Positions 13,875 through 20,177 of a DNA stretch of 31,891 nucleotides are shown here, piece after piece. The stretch covers positions 1-31,891 of IMG/VR virus record IMGVR_UViG_3300042731_000820. One strand, written 5' to 3'. The notes under the pieces were generated by a model. The model saw nothing but the letters and a program-made list of their open reading frames with translations, searched no databases and had not been told where the DNA came from. Within the stretch, counting starts at the first letter, position 1; each line of letters begins with the position of its first letter. A program made the translations under genes and the position numbers. This DNA comes from a virus.

Positions 13875-14366
13875 ATGACCCCTGAACAAGAATTTAAGAA
13901 ACTTTTTGAACGAATGTACGAACTGTGTCAAGAGAACGATTGGGGAGACCCATTCTCTTATGCTCGTTCGCGTGAGATTCACATTGCCGGTACACTAGGA
14001 CATGAGATTAGTCCTACCTTGTCTGGTGCCGACGGTATCGACGAAGCTGGTGAGTGTGAGTACAAGTCGACCATTGCTAAGAAGATTCAAGGTACATACA
14101 ACGGCATCTCTGTCCAACCATCTTGGTCAGATCAAGTCAAGTACCTAGAAGAGAAGAAGATCTTGAAGTACGCCCATCACTATTTTGCTCGATACAACGG
14201 TGGTGAGATCGCTGAGATTTACCGATTGACAGGTCGTCAAGTTTTTGATATAATCGTACCCAAATTGAAAAAGAAGTTTCCAAACGCCGCTGGTAAGAAA
14301 GATCCACGTCTAGGCGCTATGGTGACACATACTGAAATCCTACGAAACGGAGTTAAGGTTTTATGA
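13875..14366 (+). CDS. Restriction-endonuclease-like protein (PD-(D/E)XK type, putative)
   Basis: 163 residues. LGHEISPTLSGADG (41-54) is followed by IDEAGECEYKST (55-66). D53 (or D56) with E62-x-K64 makes the D...E-x-K catalytic core of PD-(D/E)XK nucleases, and the SGADG...EYKS pattern is familiar from type II restriction enzymes. The C-terminal half is helical and basic and could bind DNA. The stop overlaps the next ATG by four bases (ATGA). Its downstream partners, a ParB-like protein and an adenine-methylase-like protein, support a restriction-modification-like cassette. Codon use is richer in T-ending codons than in surrounding genes, suggesting import. It could instead be a homing or host-DNA-degrading nuclease. 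Confidence 0.65.
   Translation: MTPEQEFKKLFERMYELCQENDWGDPFSYARSREIHIAGTLGHEISPTLSGADGIDEAGECEYKSTIAKKIQGTYNGISVQPSWSDQVKYLEEKKILKYAHHYFARYNGGEIAEIYRLTGRQVFDIIVPKLKKKFPNAAGKKDPRLGAMVTHTEILRNGVKVL
14226..14254 (+). promoter_or_regulatory. Perfect consensus promoter inside the nuclease-like gene
   Basis: TTGACA (14226-14231), exactly 17 nt, TATAAT (14249-14254): twelve of twelve bases. Transcription from about 14261 would make the ParB-like and methylase-like proteins without the nuclease-like one. That is the logic expected if protection must be made separately from, or before, cutting. Confidence 0.75.
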
Positions 14367-15295
14367 TAGTAGATTATGATCGTGTAGACGGTCTTTACAA
14401 AAAGCGAGTTAGTGGCGAGTTGAATGCCCAAGAGGTCAACATCGACCCATTCTTTAAAGTGGTAGACAAGGAAGAACGTATTGCGGAACCCGTTAATCGC
14501 GTTCAGGTTAGAGAGTATTTGGTTGATCCTAATAAGGTCAATAAGATTGCCCAACTTATAATAAGAAACGGCGATCGTAATATCGACCCTATGGATATCG
14601 TTGTGAATTATCCCAACGATGCTGGTCAAGCCATCATTGGTGGTAACCATACTTGCGGCGGTCTTTTTGAGGTAGGTCGCGATTCTGGAAAAGCATTTGT
14701 CTACGATTTCTTTGAAGATTTTGACGGAAATAAAGAGAACGTCAAGAGATATGCGAACCTTGTAAACTGTCCAAGTGACGGTAAGTTTAGTGACTTTATC
14801 ACTGAACATGAAGTCAAGCGAGAATTGTATGACTTGATGGATGCTCGTCAAAAAGCTGGACTTGAGGCAGTACCATCGGAAGAAGAAAAGAGGAAGCTTC
14901 TGCAGCCATATCCTTTTGTCAATCTAGCTACTCTAGGACAGTGGATCGGACATCACCCAACTTACGGCGGACGTGTTGCACCAAGAATCATGTACGATCC
15001 AGCGAAACTTGCCAGTATCCGAGTTTCATATGAGCATATGGAAGCATACAAAGGTTGGAATATTTTATCACCAAGAACTTTGAATGCGGCGAACGAAGAA
15101 GCTCTAGCGGCGGCAATAAAGAAGATCACAGAGACGGGGATCAAAAAAGTTCTGATTCCGATTTATGCGAGTACAAAAGCACACGCAGATAGACTCGCTA
15201 AGGGTGAAGTGCAGGCATCGATTCAAAAAATGTACGACGAAATCGGTGAAGTGTTGGGTATTACCTTGAAGGCTGAATTCTTAAAGTATGAGTAA
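14363..15295 (+). CDS. ParB/sulfiredoxin-like domain protein
   Basis: 310 residues. The N-terminal part (about 40-125) fits the ParB/Srx fold: a VREYLVDPNKVNKIAQLI segment, then IVVNYPN and the signature-like IIGGNHTCGG (91-100) with a G-x-N-H core where ParB has D-G-x-H-R. The C-terminal half (about 160-310) is mostly helical. ParB-like domains in phages act as nucleases, CTP-binding switches or DNA-binding adaptors. Here it sits between a nuclease-like and a methylase-like protein, so it may be a specificity or control subunit. It overlaps both neighbours (4 and 8 bases). The function is inferred from context only. Confidence 0.55.
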   Translation: MIVDYDRVDGLYKKRVSGELNAQEVNIDPFFKVVDKEERIAEPVNRVQVREYLVDPNKVNKIAQLIIRNGDRNIDPMDIVVNYPNDAGQAIIGGNHTCGGLFEVGRDSGKAFVYDFFEDFDGNKENVKRYANLVNCPSDGKFSDFITEHEVKRELYDLMDARQKAGLEAVPSEEEKRKLLQPYPFVNLATLGQWIGHHPTYGGRVAPRIMYDPAKLASIRVSYEHMEAYKGWNILSPRTLNAANEEALAAAIKKITETGIKKVLIPIYASTKAHADRLAKGEVQASIQKMYDEIGEVLGITLKAEFLKYE

Positions 15296-15836
15296 ATCCT
15301 TTGCAAAAGAACTGACATATTCTGTCGGTGGTAATGATGAGTGCTACACCCCAGACTATGGGGTGACACCTATCTTAAAATACATACCCGTGGGTGCCAC
15401 TGTGTGGTGCCCTTTCGACACTGAAGAGTCTGAGTTTGTCAAGCAAATATCCCAACAGAATAAAGTTGTTCGATCCCATATATGGGACAACCAAGACTTT
15501 TTTGAGTACGAACCAGACAGATGGGATGTGATGGTATCCAACCCGCCATTCACTAACAAGAGAAAGTACTTCGAACGAGCATTGAGTTTCAACAAACCCT
15601 TCGCTCTAATCATGACTAATACTTGGTTGAACGATTCTGCTCCTAAGCAACTGTTCAAAGAGAAGGATCTGCAACTATTGATGTTTGAACGTAGGATGAA
15701 GTTTAATTCTCCAGACGGTCGACCTAATGACAAAATCACGTTCAGTTCTTCGTATTACTGCTGGAACTTTTTACCCAAGCAAATTATTATGGAGACTTTC
15801 CCTGAACCAAAATCTCCACTTGAGGAGTTTATGTAA
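15288..15836 (+). CDS. Adenine-N6 methyltransferase-like protein (NPPF motif)
   Basis: 182 residues. The AdoMet-site region VWCPFDTEESEF (39-50) is followed by DVMVSNPPF (80-88), whose NPPF matches motif IV (D/N-P-P-Y/F) of adenine methyltransferases. From memory, very similar short proteins are frequent in phages and prophages of Firmicutes, where they receive uncertain names. That fits with the whole cassette having been imported. There is no obvious separate target-recognition domain, so recognition may need the ParB-like partner. The start overlaps the upstream stop by eight bases. The next gene starts on the last base. Confidence 0.7.
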   Translation: MSKSFAKELTYSVGGNDECYTPDYGVTPILKYIPVGATVWCPFDTEESEFVKQISQQNKVVRSHIWDNQDFFEYEPDRWDVMVSNPPFTNKRKYFERALSFNKPFALIMTNTWLNDSAPKQLFKEKDLQLLMFERRMKFNSPDGRPNDKITFSSSYYCWNFLPKQIIMETFPEPKSPLEEFM

Positions 15837-16138
15837 TGCCCCCTAAGCAAGGACGTGGTGACCCGATGGTGAGAGCAGACGGTCGCAATAAACCAGACCG
15901 CGAATGGTACCCCGAAAACTTCGATTGGTACCTCAAGTGGGTCGCATCTATTTTAATCCTCGCATCCCTTGCGATGCGTTCCGCAGGACCAGAGTACCGA
16001 ATGTACGATCTCGTGATCGGATTCATGGGTATCATTCTGTGGACGTGGGTGTCGGTCATCTGGAAAGATCGCGCGTTAATCATGTTGAACGCAATTTCTG
16101 GATTTATGATCTTGACAACCATACTACGGGAGTGGTAA
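15836..16138 (+). CDS. Small multi-span membrane protein
   Basis: 100 residues. A polar N-terminus (about 1-30, basic and Gly/Pro-rich) is followed by three hydrophobic segments: about 32-46, 57-75 and 82-95. The last two are separated by a short charged loop (WKDR). No enzyme motif. It begins on the last base (TAATG) of the methylase-like gene. Inner-membrane location is likely; role unknown. Confidence 0.65.
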   Translation: MPPKQGRGDPMVRADGRNKPDREWYPENFDWYLKWVASILILASLAMRSAGPEYRMYDLVIGFMGIILWTWVSVIWKDRALIMLNAISGFMILTTILREW

Positions 16139-16141
16139 AAT
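16112..16141 (+). promoter_or_regulatory. Possible promoter before the DUF3310-like gene
   Basis: TTGACA (16112-16117), 18 nt, TAAAAT (16136-16141), at the end of the membrane-protein gene. The -10 box overlaps the ATG of the 52-residue gene at 16140, so this promoter would serve the gene starting at 16258 rather than that one. Confidence 0.4.
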
Positions 16142-16298
16142 GGACATCGAAAAACATATTGCAACTTGGGTGTATTGGACCTATCGAGATTTGAAGGTCA
16201 AACCTGAATGGTTAGAACGTGACTTCCAGAAGTCAAAGGTAATTTTAGGAATAGATGATGGCGAAGAAAACACCGAAAATCGACTACAAGTTCAGTGA
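16140..16298 (+). CDS. Very small protein
   Basis: 52 residues, ATG 16140, TGA 16296-16298. The first half (MDIEKHIATWVYWTYRDLK) looks helical and aromatic. It overlaps the DUF3310-like gene by about 40 bases in another frame, which is more than usual here, so the reading is tentative. AGTGG before the ATG is a weak ribosome site. Confidence 0.4.
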   Translation: MDIEKHIATWVYWTYRDLKVKPEWLERDFQKSKVILGIDDGEENTENRLQVQ

Positions 16299-16554
16299 GG
16301 ATAGACTCATCGCAGAGTTCGCAGAATACGTGGACGCAACCTACGACCAACACTACGCGAAGCAGAAGTTTCAGGCGACTGAGTTTATCGTAGACGGTGG
16401 CCACGGTACGGGGTTTTGTATTGGAAACGTGTTGAAGTATGCGCAACGGTATGGTAAGAAAGGTACCGAAGCAGACGCACGTAAAGACCTAATGAAAGTT
16501 CTCCACTACGCACTGATTCAGTTACACGTACATGACCAATCTGCTTCTAACTGA
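16258..16554 (+). CDS. DUF3310-like protein
   Basis: 98 residues from ATG 16258. Another ATG sits at 16255 in the same frame, and AGGA lies upstream. The pattern TEFIVDGGHGTGFCIGNVLKYAQRYGKKG...DARKDLMKVLHYALIQL is the layout of DUF3310 (F-x-x-GN-x-x-K-Y-x-x-R, then a Lys-rich helix with Y). The family is often annotated as nucleotide-kinase-like in phages, but no activity is established. It overlaps the glycosyltransferase start by 23 bases. Confidence 0.7.
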   Translation: MAKKTPKIDYKFSEDRLIAEFAEYVDATYDQHYAKQKFQATEFIVDGGHGTGFCIGNVLKYAQRYGKKGTEADARKDLMKVLHYALIQLHVHDQSASN

Positions 16555-17167
16555 TAGAATTCGTTACGTCGGTCTAGGTGACCGACTTGACGCCCTAGGT
16601 GTCGCAAAGATCATGAGCAAAGAAGGACGCGTAAAGATCCTTCAGCCCAATGGTTGGTTCCGACAACTAGAAGAACTCACGGAGTTGTTCGATCTCAACT
16701 GCGTTTACTATCACGGTAAACCAGTGGATCATGAGACCTACAGAGTCCACGATCCGGACGGAGACCACAAGTTCTGGAGTGTCCGCGACTACCCTCGATT
16801 GAGCGTCGATCTCGATCTGGAGTTGCCGAAGAAATTCGTGACCATGCAGTTTGATGGTACACATAATCATAATAGGATTCGCAATCCTCAGACAATTATG
16901 TCAGAGTGGCGCGAACAGGGGTACGACATTATCCAAGTTGGTGGTAAGGCGACCGATCCAAGGTTTGCACCCAAGGCGGGTAATCTCAAAAACATAGCTT
17001 ACGCAATGTCTAAGTCTCACGGACATATCGGTGTCGATTCGGGTATGATGCATCTCGCAAAGTTCTCAATGGACGCAGATAAAATTTGTGTATATACAGT
17101 TATGGAACGAAAGACTAGTTTTGTGTGTGCCCTTGAGAAAAAAGGAGCACTTATTTTAGAGCACTAG
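16532..17167 (+). CDS. Glycosyltransferase family 9-like protein
   Basis: 211 residues. The N-terminus has GDRLDALGVAKIMSKEG (16-32), like the GD-hh-h start of heptosyltransferase-type GT-B enzymes. The C-terminal half has VTMQFDGTHNHNRI, GYDIIQVGG and KSHGHIGVDSGMMHLAKF (about 172-189), the G-x-D-S-G-x-x-H-x-A donor-site signature of family GT9. It is shorter than bacterial heptosyltransferases (about 320-350 residues), so it is a reduced form. It probably acts with the nucleotide-sugar enzymes at 2082-4015 and the cupin in modifying a surface glycan. Its TAG stop ends on the first base of tRNA-Asp. Confidence 0.75.
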   Translation: MTNLLLTDRIRYVGLGDRLDALGVAKIMSKEGRVKILQPNGWFRQLEELTELFDLNCVYYHGKPVDHETYRVHDPDGDHKFWSVRDYPRLSVDLDLELPKKFVTMQFDGTHNHNRIRNPQTIMSEWREQGYDIIQVGGKATDPRFAPKAGNLKNIAYAMSKSHGHIGVDSGMMHLAKFSMDADKICVYTVMERKTSFVCALEKKGALILEH

Positions 17168-17243
17168 GAGCGGTAGTTCAGTTGGTTAGAATACCTGCCT
17201 GTCACGCAGGGGGTCGCGGGTTCGAGTCCCGTCCGCTCCGCCA
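17167..17243 (+). tRNA. tRNA-Asp (anticodon GTC)
   Basis: A 77-nt cloverleaf. The acceptor GGAGCGG pairs with CCGCTCC, the anticodon loop is CTGTCAC, the T-arm is GCGGG-TTCGAGT-CCCGT, and CCA is encoded. The first base is the last base of the upstream stop codon, so the tRNA must be cut from an mRNA. Confidence 0.95.
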
Positions 17244-17260
17244 ACTTTCGAGAGAAAATT

Positions 17261-17488
17261 ATGAGATTTCTTTTAGTTGTAGTATTGACAGTGGTAGCAA
17301 GCTGTAGTACAATGGGAGAACAAGTGGATAAAGGTCTCTGTCTCAAGTGGACTACCTTTACCTCTGAGAGACTAGAATGTGCCGGTGGTCGTGGTGTTGC
17401 GCAACAAGTTTGCGTAGTGCGAGAAATACAAATGGCGCACTGTTTAGTTTGGGAATGGCCAGAAGGTCGTCCGGAGGGTGAATCGTGA
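17261..17488 (+). CDS. Small Cys-rich lipoprotein (paralog 1)
   Basis: 75 residues. A lipoprotein signal peptide ends in VVASC, with Cys15 as the lipid-attachment site. The mature part has a C-L-x-W...T...C......C.......C-x-V-x-x-x-P-x-G-x-P layout shared with the next gene, so the two are tandem duplicates. GAGAG precedes the ATG. It should be anchored in the envelope. The role is unknown: superinfection exclusion or a lysis accessory is possible, but not shown. Confidence 0.75.
   Translation: MRFLLVVVLTVVASCSTMGEQVDKGLCLKWTTFTSERLECAGGRGVAQQVCVVREIQMAHCLVWEWPEGRPEGES
17285..17313 (+). promoter_or_regulatory. Possible promoter inside the first lipoprotein gene
   Basis: TTGACA (17285-17290), 17 nt, TACAAT (17308-17313). 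It could express the second lipoprotein and the genes after it. The hydrophobic signal-peptide codons here make such a match easier by chance, so I keep it tentative. Confidence 0.4.
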
Positions 17489-17697
17489 ACAAGTGGATTC
17501 TGCCCGTCGTAATGGTTACTGGATGTGCCACACAAGAAGATGATCGTATCTGCCTTGAGTGGGAATCCCGAACAGAAATTAAAGAAAGGTGCATCCCCAT
17601 GTATGGCAACTTGATATGTGCGGATGAGGAAAGAGTAAGGCACTGGTGTGTTCTATATGATGAACCCATCGGTAAACCGGATGATAATGATGCGTAA
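17485..17697 (+). CDS. Small Cys-rich lipoprotein (paralog 2)
   Basis: 70 residues from GTG 17485, which overlaps the previous stop by four bases. A short signal peptide MNKWILPVVMVTGC gives Cys14 as lipidated residue. The mature part repeats the layout of the first lipoprotein: I-C-L-E-W, T near 29, Cys at about 35, 45 and 54, and a P-I-G-K-P end. The GTG start and ATGA-like overlap suggest coupled translation with its paralog. Confidence 0.7.
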   Translation: MNKWILPVVMVTGCATQEDDRICLEWESRTEIKERCIPMYGNLICADEERVRHWCVLYDEPIGKPDDNDA

Positions 17698-17929
17698 AAG
17701 TATAACCCCATATCTTCTGAAGTTGGATGACCGACTTTGGGACGAGATCGAAGACAACCGAATGGCACTGAAGGCATTGTTTCCTTCAGGTGTATCCAAG
17801 AAAGAGTTTATCCAGAATGCGATAATCGCATACAATCAATCATTTGTTGAGTCTGGGGTTAAAGAGAAACTAAGACAAATCCGACCAGTGGAGATTGAAG
17901 ATCCGCTGTCGCCATACTACGGGGAGTAA
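17687..17929 (+). CDS. Small, possibly DNA-binding protein (ribbon-helix-helix-like?)
   Basis: 80 residues from ATG 17687, which is followed by a second ATG. Earlier in-frame starts (GTG 17648, ATG 17681) are possible. The N-terminus MMRKSITPYLLKLDDRLWDEIED has a short strand followed by a helix, then a SKKEFIQNAIIAYNQ helix, the spacing seen in ribbon-helix-helix repressors. The match is weak. It overlaps the lipoprotein gene by 11 bases. Confidence 0.55.
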   Translation: MMRKSITPYLLKLDDRLWDEIEDNRMALKALFPSGVSKKEFIQNAIIAYNQSFVESGVKEKLRQIRPVEIEDPLSPYYGE

Positions 17930-17931
17930 AA

Positions 17932-18132
17932 ATGGCAAGAGGTAAGTTAGAAACCAAGCGCCGTCGTGAAGGTGCTTTAGAGCGTCTCCGTGCGTCAAAG
18001 TTCTTTGAGAAGAACGATCGCACAGAGGCAAAGTGGCAGGCACGTAAGGACAAGGAGATCGAGATTCTTGAGATCGCCCTTGGACTCAAGCAACCTGCTA
18101 AAGTGAAGAGGGAGGAGATCTCCCTCGATTGA
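17932..18132 (+). CDS. Small highly charged helical protein
   Basis: 66 residues, two bases after the previous stop; GGGGAG serves as ribosome site. Almost entirely Lys/Arg/Glu with heptad-like spacing (KLETKRRREGALERLRASKFFEKNDR), so it probably forms a helix or short coiled coil. No known family. Confidence 0.6.
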   Translation: MARGKLETKRRREGALERLRASKFFEKNDRTEAKWQARKDKEIEILEIALGLKQPAKVKREEISLD

Positions 18133-18145
18133 TAAGGGGAATGCT

Positions 18146-18274
18146 ATGGAAATCCTAGCAGTTGTAGCAGTAGTTGTAGTAGTGTACTTTGTAGTACGTA
18201 GTCGCGGAGGCAAAGGTGGTTCAGGTGGATCCGGCGGTGGCGGCGGTAGTAACCCTAACGACAACCTGAAGTAA
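18146..18274 (+). CDS. Tiny membrane protein with a Gly/Ser-rich tail
   Basis: 42 residues, ATG 18146, TAA 18272-18274, GGGGA upstream. A valine-rich membrane segment (residues 3-17) is followed by RSRGGKGGSGGSGGGGGS and a short polar end. The low-complexity tail looks disordered. It may be an inner-membrane peptide with a flexible cytoplasmic tail. Function unknown. Confidence 0.5.
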   Translation: MEILAVVAVVVVVYFVVRSRGGKGGSGGSGGGGGSNPNDNLK

Positions 18275-18366
18275 GAGTTAGTCCCGAGACGACTCTAAAC
18301 TCGCTCTGGTCGTTACGCCCGTCTCCTGAGTATGAGAAAAACTGCTCTACTAATTGAGGAAATGTT

Positions 18367-18528
18367 ATGATACACGAGTGGAAAATTTTTTACAAAGGTA
18401 TACAAGTAGGTCTCACCTATTCATTGACAGAGTACGGTGCGAGAGAGCGTTGGTACAACACACACTCTAGGAGTGCAAGTAAATACTCCGGTCTTTCGTT
18501 TGACGACATCTTCGCAAAGAAGGCATGA
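18367..18528 (+). CDS. Small W-K-I protein (paralog 1)
   Basis: 53 residues, ATG 18367, TGA 18526-18528, with GAGGA seven bases upstream. The pattern W-K-I-F-Y-K-G-x-x-x-G...GARE (strand, turn, strand, helix) is shared with the next gene. A likely alpha/beta mini-domain of unknown role. The ATGA overlap with the next start supports both. Confidence 0.6.
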   Translation: MIHEWKIFYKGIQVGLTYSLTEYGARERWYNTHSRSASKYSGLSFDDIFAKKA

Positions 18529-18695
18529 TAGGTCTTTGGAAGATTTATATAAACGGGAATTTTATGGGGATCGTTTCGGCGGTCACCAAACACGGAGCCT
18601 GCGAGAAGTACTGCGCAGTCTTTGGGATTCCCACGGACATGACTCATACGGGTCACGTCCACATCGTAGCAGAGAGGTTCAAATATGAGCTTTAA
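18525..18695 (+). CDS. Small W-K-I protein (paralog 2)
   Basis: 56 residues, ATG 18525, TAA 18693-18695. It begins MIGLWKIYINGNFMGIVSA and continues GACEKY, aligning with the neighbour's MIHEWKIFYKGIQVGL and GARERW, so the pair are diverged tandem duplicates. It overlaps the next gene by 11 bases. Confidence 0.6.
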   Translation: MIGLWKIYINGNFMGIVSAVTKHGACEKYCAVFGIPTDMTHTGHVHIVAERFKYEL

Positions 18696-18936
18696 ATTAC
18701 CAAGTCCCAACGATATGGGCAACGTGGTCCGTGACTCTCTCCATCATTATTTGGAGTGGCACATATGCGAGCACTATGGTGTTCACCGTGTAGAGGATCT
18801 TTCAGTAACTGAGATTACAGAAGTCATGGCCGAATACTTCAATCAAAAATCCGCACGTCTTGATTCGATGGTTGCGGAGGCACTGAGACTCGCGATCGGA
18901 AACTGGGAGTCCAGTAACGGAAAGGGAATCCTATGA
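18685..18936 (+). CDS. Hypothetical protein
   Basis: 83 residues, ATG 18685 after AGAGAGG. Mostly helical, with several His in the first third (LHHYLEWHICEHYGVHRVED), a possible metal site, though no set pattern is clear. It overlaps both neighbours (11 bases upstream, ATGA downstream). Function unknown. Confidence 0.65.
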   Translation: MSFKLPSPNDMGNVVRDSLHHYLEWHICEHYGVHRVEDLSVTEITEVMAEYFNQKSARLDSMVAEALRLAIGNWESSNGKGIL

Positions 18937-19283
18937 AAATTTTAACCATACTAGTATTGATGCTTTTGCCATTGGGGGCTAACGCGCAGAAGTATGGTAC
19001 AGACAATTTTAGGTTTCTGGAAAAGGAATACGAAAATCTTACGCCAGGCGTAGAGTTCGTTCTAATGAAGAACGAACGAGAATACGATGCAGTGAGACGC
19101 AAGCACCTTGGAGTGCAGTGGGACACGATTAGTGCGTTTACCTACTGGAACCAAGAAAAAGGGACTTGTAAGATCTATATTAAAGATCCCGCATGGAAGT
19201 ACGAACCAGAGTTGATCGGACACGAAGTCGCTCACTGTATCTGGGGTCGATTCCATAACGGACGAAAGGGGATGAAGAAATGA
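18933..19283 (+). CDS. Exported putative zinc metallopeptidase (HEXXH)
   Basis: 116 residues. Residues 1-18 are a signal peptide ending GANA-Q. HEVAH (97-101) is the zinc-binding HEXXH motif, followed by CIWGRFH with H108, one residue further than in classical metzincins (HEXXHxxGxxH). Two Cys (79, 102) may form a disulfide. It would act in the periplasm. A peptidase with this location might process envelope proteins or help lysis; the substrate is unknown. It overlaps the neighbours by four bases on each side. Confidence 0.7.
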   Translation: MKILTILVLMLLPLGANAQKYGTDNFRFLEKEYENLTPGVEFVLMKNEREYDAVRRKHLGVQWDTISAFTYWNQEKGTCKIYIKDPAWKYEPELIGHEVAHCIWGRFHNGRKGMKK

Positions 19284-19654
19284 TGTCGAAGTTGTTTGAT
19301 GTGTTAGAGGAACTGATTCTAGGTTCCATCGTGATCGCAACGATGTTTGCGGTTGGGGAAGAGATCTACCGTTTGATCGACGCAGGGACAGTCGCACTGA
19401 CTGATCTTCTGCTTCTCTTCATCTATGCAGAGGTTGTGGGTATGGTTGCGATCTTCTATCGAAGTCACCGCATCCCCGCAGTCCTACCGATCATCATTGC
19501 GACTACCGCATTGAGTAGAATGATCATCCTACAGAGCAAGGACTTGGATCCTACGATAATCCTGTTCGAGGCGGGCGGTATTGTTCTACTAAGTATAGGT
19601 GCATTCATCATGACATACCGCGATCGGTTTGTCAGTGAGGATGAACTCCAATAG
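19280..19654 (+). CDS. psiE: PsiE-like phosphate-starvation membrane protein
   Basis: 124 residues with four hydrophobic segments (about 9-28, 38-58, 67-84, 91-109) and a polar C-terminus. The central LLLLFIYAEVVGMVAIFYRSHRIPAVLPIIIATTALSRMII matches the PsiE family layout (F-I-Y-x-E...P...I...AL-x-R-x-I-I). PsiE is induced by phosphate starvation in enterobacteria, with unknown biochemistry. It starts four bases inside the exported peptidase gene, so the two are co-expressed. No Pho-box is evident. Confidence 0.7.
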   Translation: MMSKLFDVLEELILGSIVIATMFAVGEEIYRLIDAGTVALTDLLLLFIYAEVVGMVAIFYRSHRIPAVLPIIIATTALSRMIILQSKDLDPTIILFEAGGIVLLSIGAFIMTYRDRFVSEDELQ

Positions 19655-19657
19655 GGT

Positions 19658-19739
19658 CTGATTCCCCTATCCAAATAACTGAATCAGTGGTGCCCAGAAG
19701 AGCAGAGAGTCTCGTTCCTCTCTCAAATCAACGAACGAG
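19658..19739 (+). other. Structured gap before a tRNA pair
   Basis: The 110-base gap between the PsiE-like gene and tRNA-Arg holds two 7-bp perfect inverted repeats. One is CTGATTC (19658-19664) with GAATCAG (19681-19687), the other CTCGTTC (19711-19717) with GAACGAG (19733-19739). There is no T-run, so a terminator is unlikely. It may be a small structured RNA or a processing signal. No ORF with a ribosome site is seen. Confidence 0.35.
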
Positions 19740-19764
19740 TGGTACCGGAGGCTGGAAAGAATTG

Positions 19765-19841
19765 GCGGGTGTAGCTCAGTTGGATAGAGCGTCGGTCTAC
19801 GAAACCGAAGGTCATAGGTTCGACTCCTATCACCCGCGCCA
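19765..19841 (+). tRNA. tRNA-Arg (anticodon ACG)
   Basis: A 77-nt cloverleaf. The acceptor GCGGGTG pairs perfectly with CACCCGC, the anticodon loop is CTACGAA, the T-arm is ATAGG-TTCGACT-CCTAT, and CCA is encoded. A34 would need host TadA to become inosine to read CGU/CGC/CGA. CGT is the favoured Arg codon in this window. Confidence 0.95.
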
Positions 19842-19848
19842 GAAATAT

Positions 19849-19923
19849 TGGGGTGTCGCCAAGTGGTAAGGCAGCGGGTTTTGATCCCGCCATTCGGTGG
19901 TTCGAATCCATCCACCCCAGCCA
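19849..19923 (+). tRNA. tRNA-Gln (anticodon TTG)
   Basis: A 75-nt cloverleaf. The acceptor TGGGGTG pairs with CACCCCA, the anticodon loop is TTTTGAT, the T-arm is GGTGG-TTCGAAT-CCATC (one G-U), and CCA is encoded. Seven bases follow tRNA-Arg. Confidence 0.95.
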
Positions 19924-19938
19924 TATGTGAGGAATAGT

Positions 19939-20172
19939 ATGAGTTTTATTAGTGAAATGCAAAGACTGCAACAGAACATCAAGGAACTGGCGCAGACATT
20001 CGAAGCACTCAAGGACGCGGTCGATCAACTGAATCCACCGGAGTATCCTAACCAGTTGCGCGAACCAGACACGACAGACCTCGTAGATCAAGAGACACCA
20101 AGGAATTCGATTGATGACATAACCCCACAAGAGTGGAACTCTTTGAGGTTCGATAGAGATTCCAAGTCATAA
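19939..20172 (+). CDS. Small helical protein between tRNAs
   Basis: 77 residues from ATG 19939, supported by GAGGAA five bases upstream. The first 45 residues form a regular amphipathic helix (MQRLQQNIKELAQTFEALKDAVDQL), a likely coiled coil. The rest is polar and Pro/Asp-rich. It is framed by tRNA-Gln and tRNA-Ser in one transcript. Function unknown. Confidence 0.7.
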   Translation: MSFISEMQRLQQNIKELAQTFEALKDAVDQLNPPEYPNQLREPDTTDLVDQETPRNSIDDITPQEWNSLRFDRDSKS

Positions 20173-20177
20173 TATTA

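Noticed and set aside
14237-14851. A 204-codon minus-strand open frame opposite the restriction-like cassette
   Set aside because: It lies wholly opposite two well-supported plus-strand genes, has no ribosome site, and its product has no recognisable fold. It is a mirror effect of codon bias.
18275-18302. Hairpin GAGTTAG/CTAAACTC after the Gly-rich membrane gene
   Set aside because: The stem is interrupted and no T-run follows, so it is not called a terminator.
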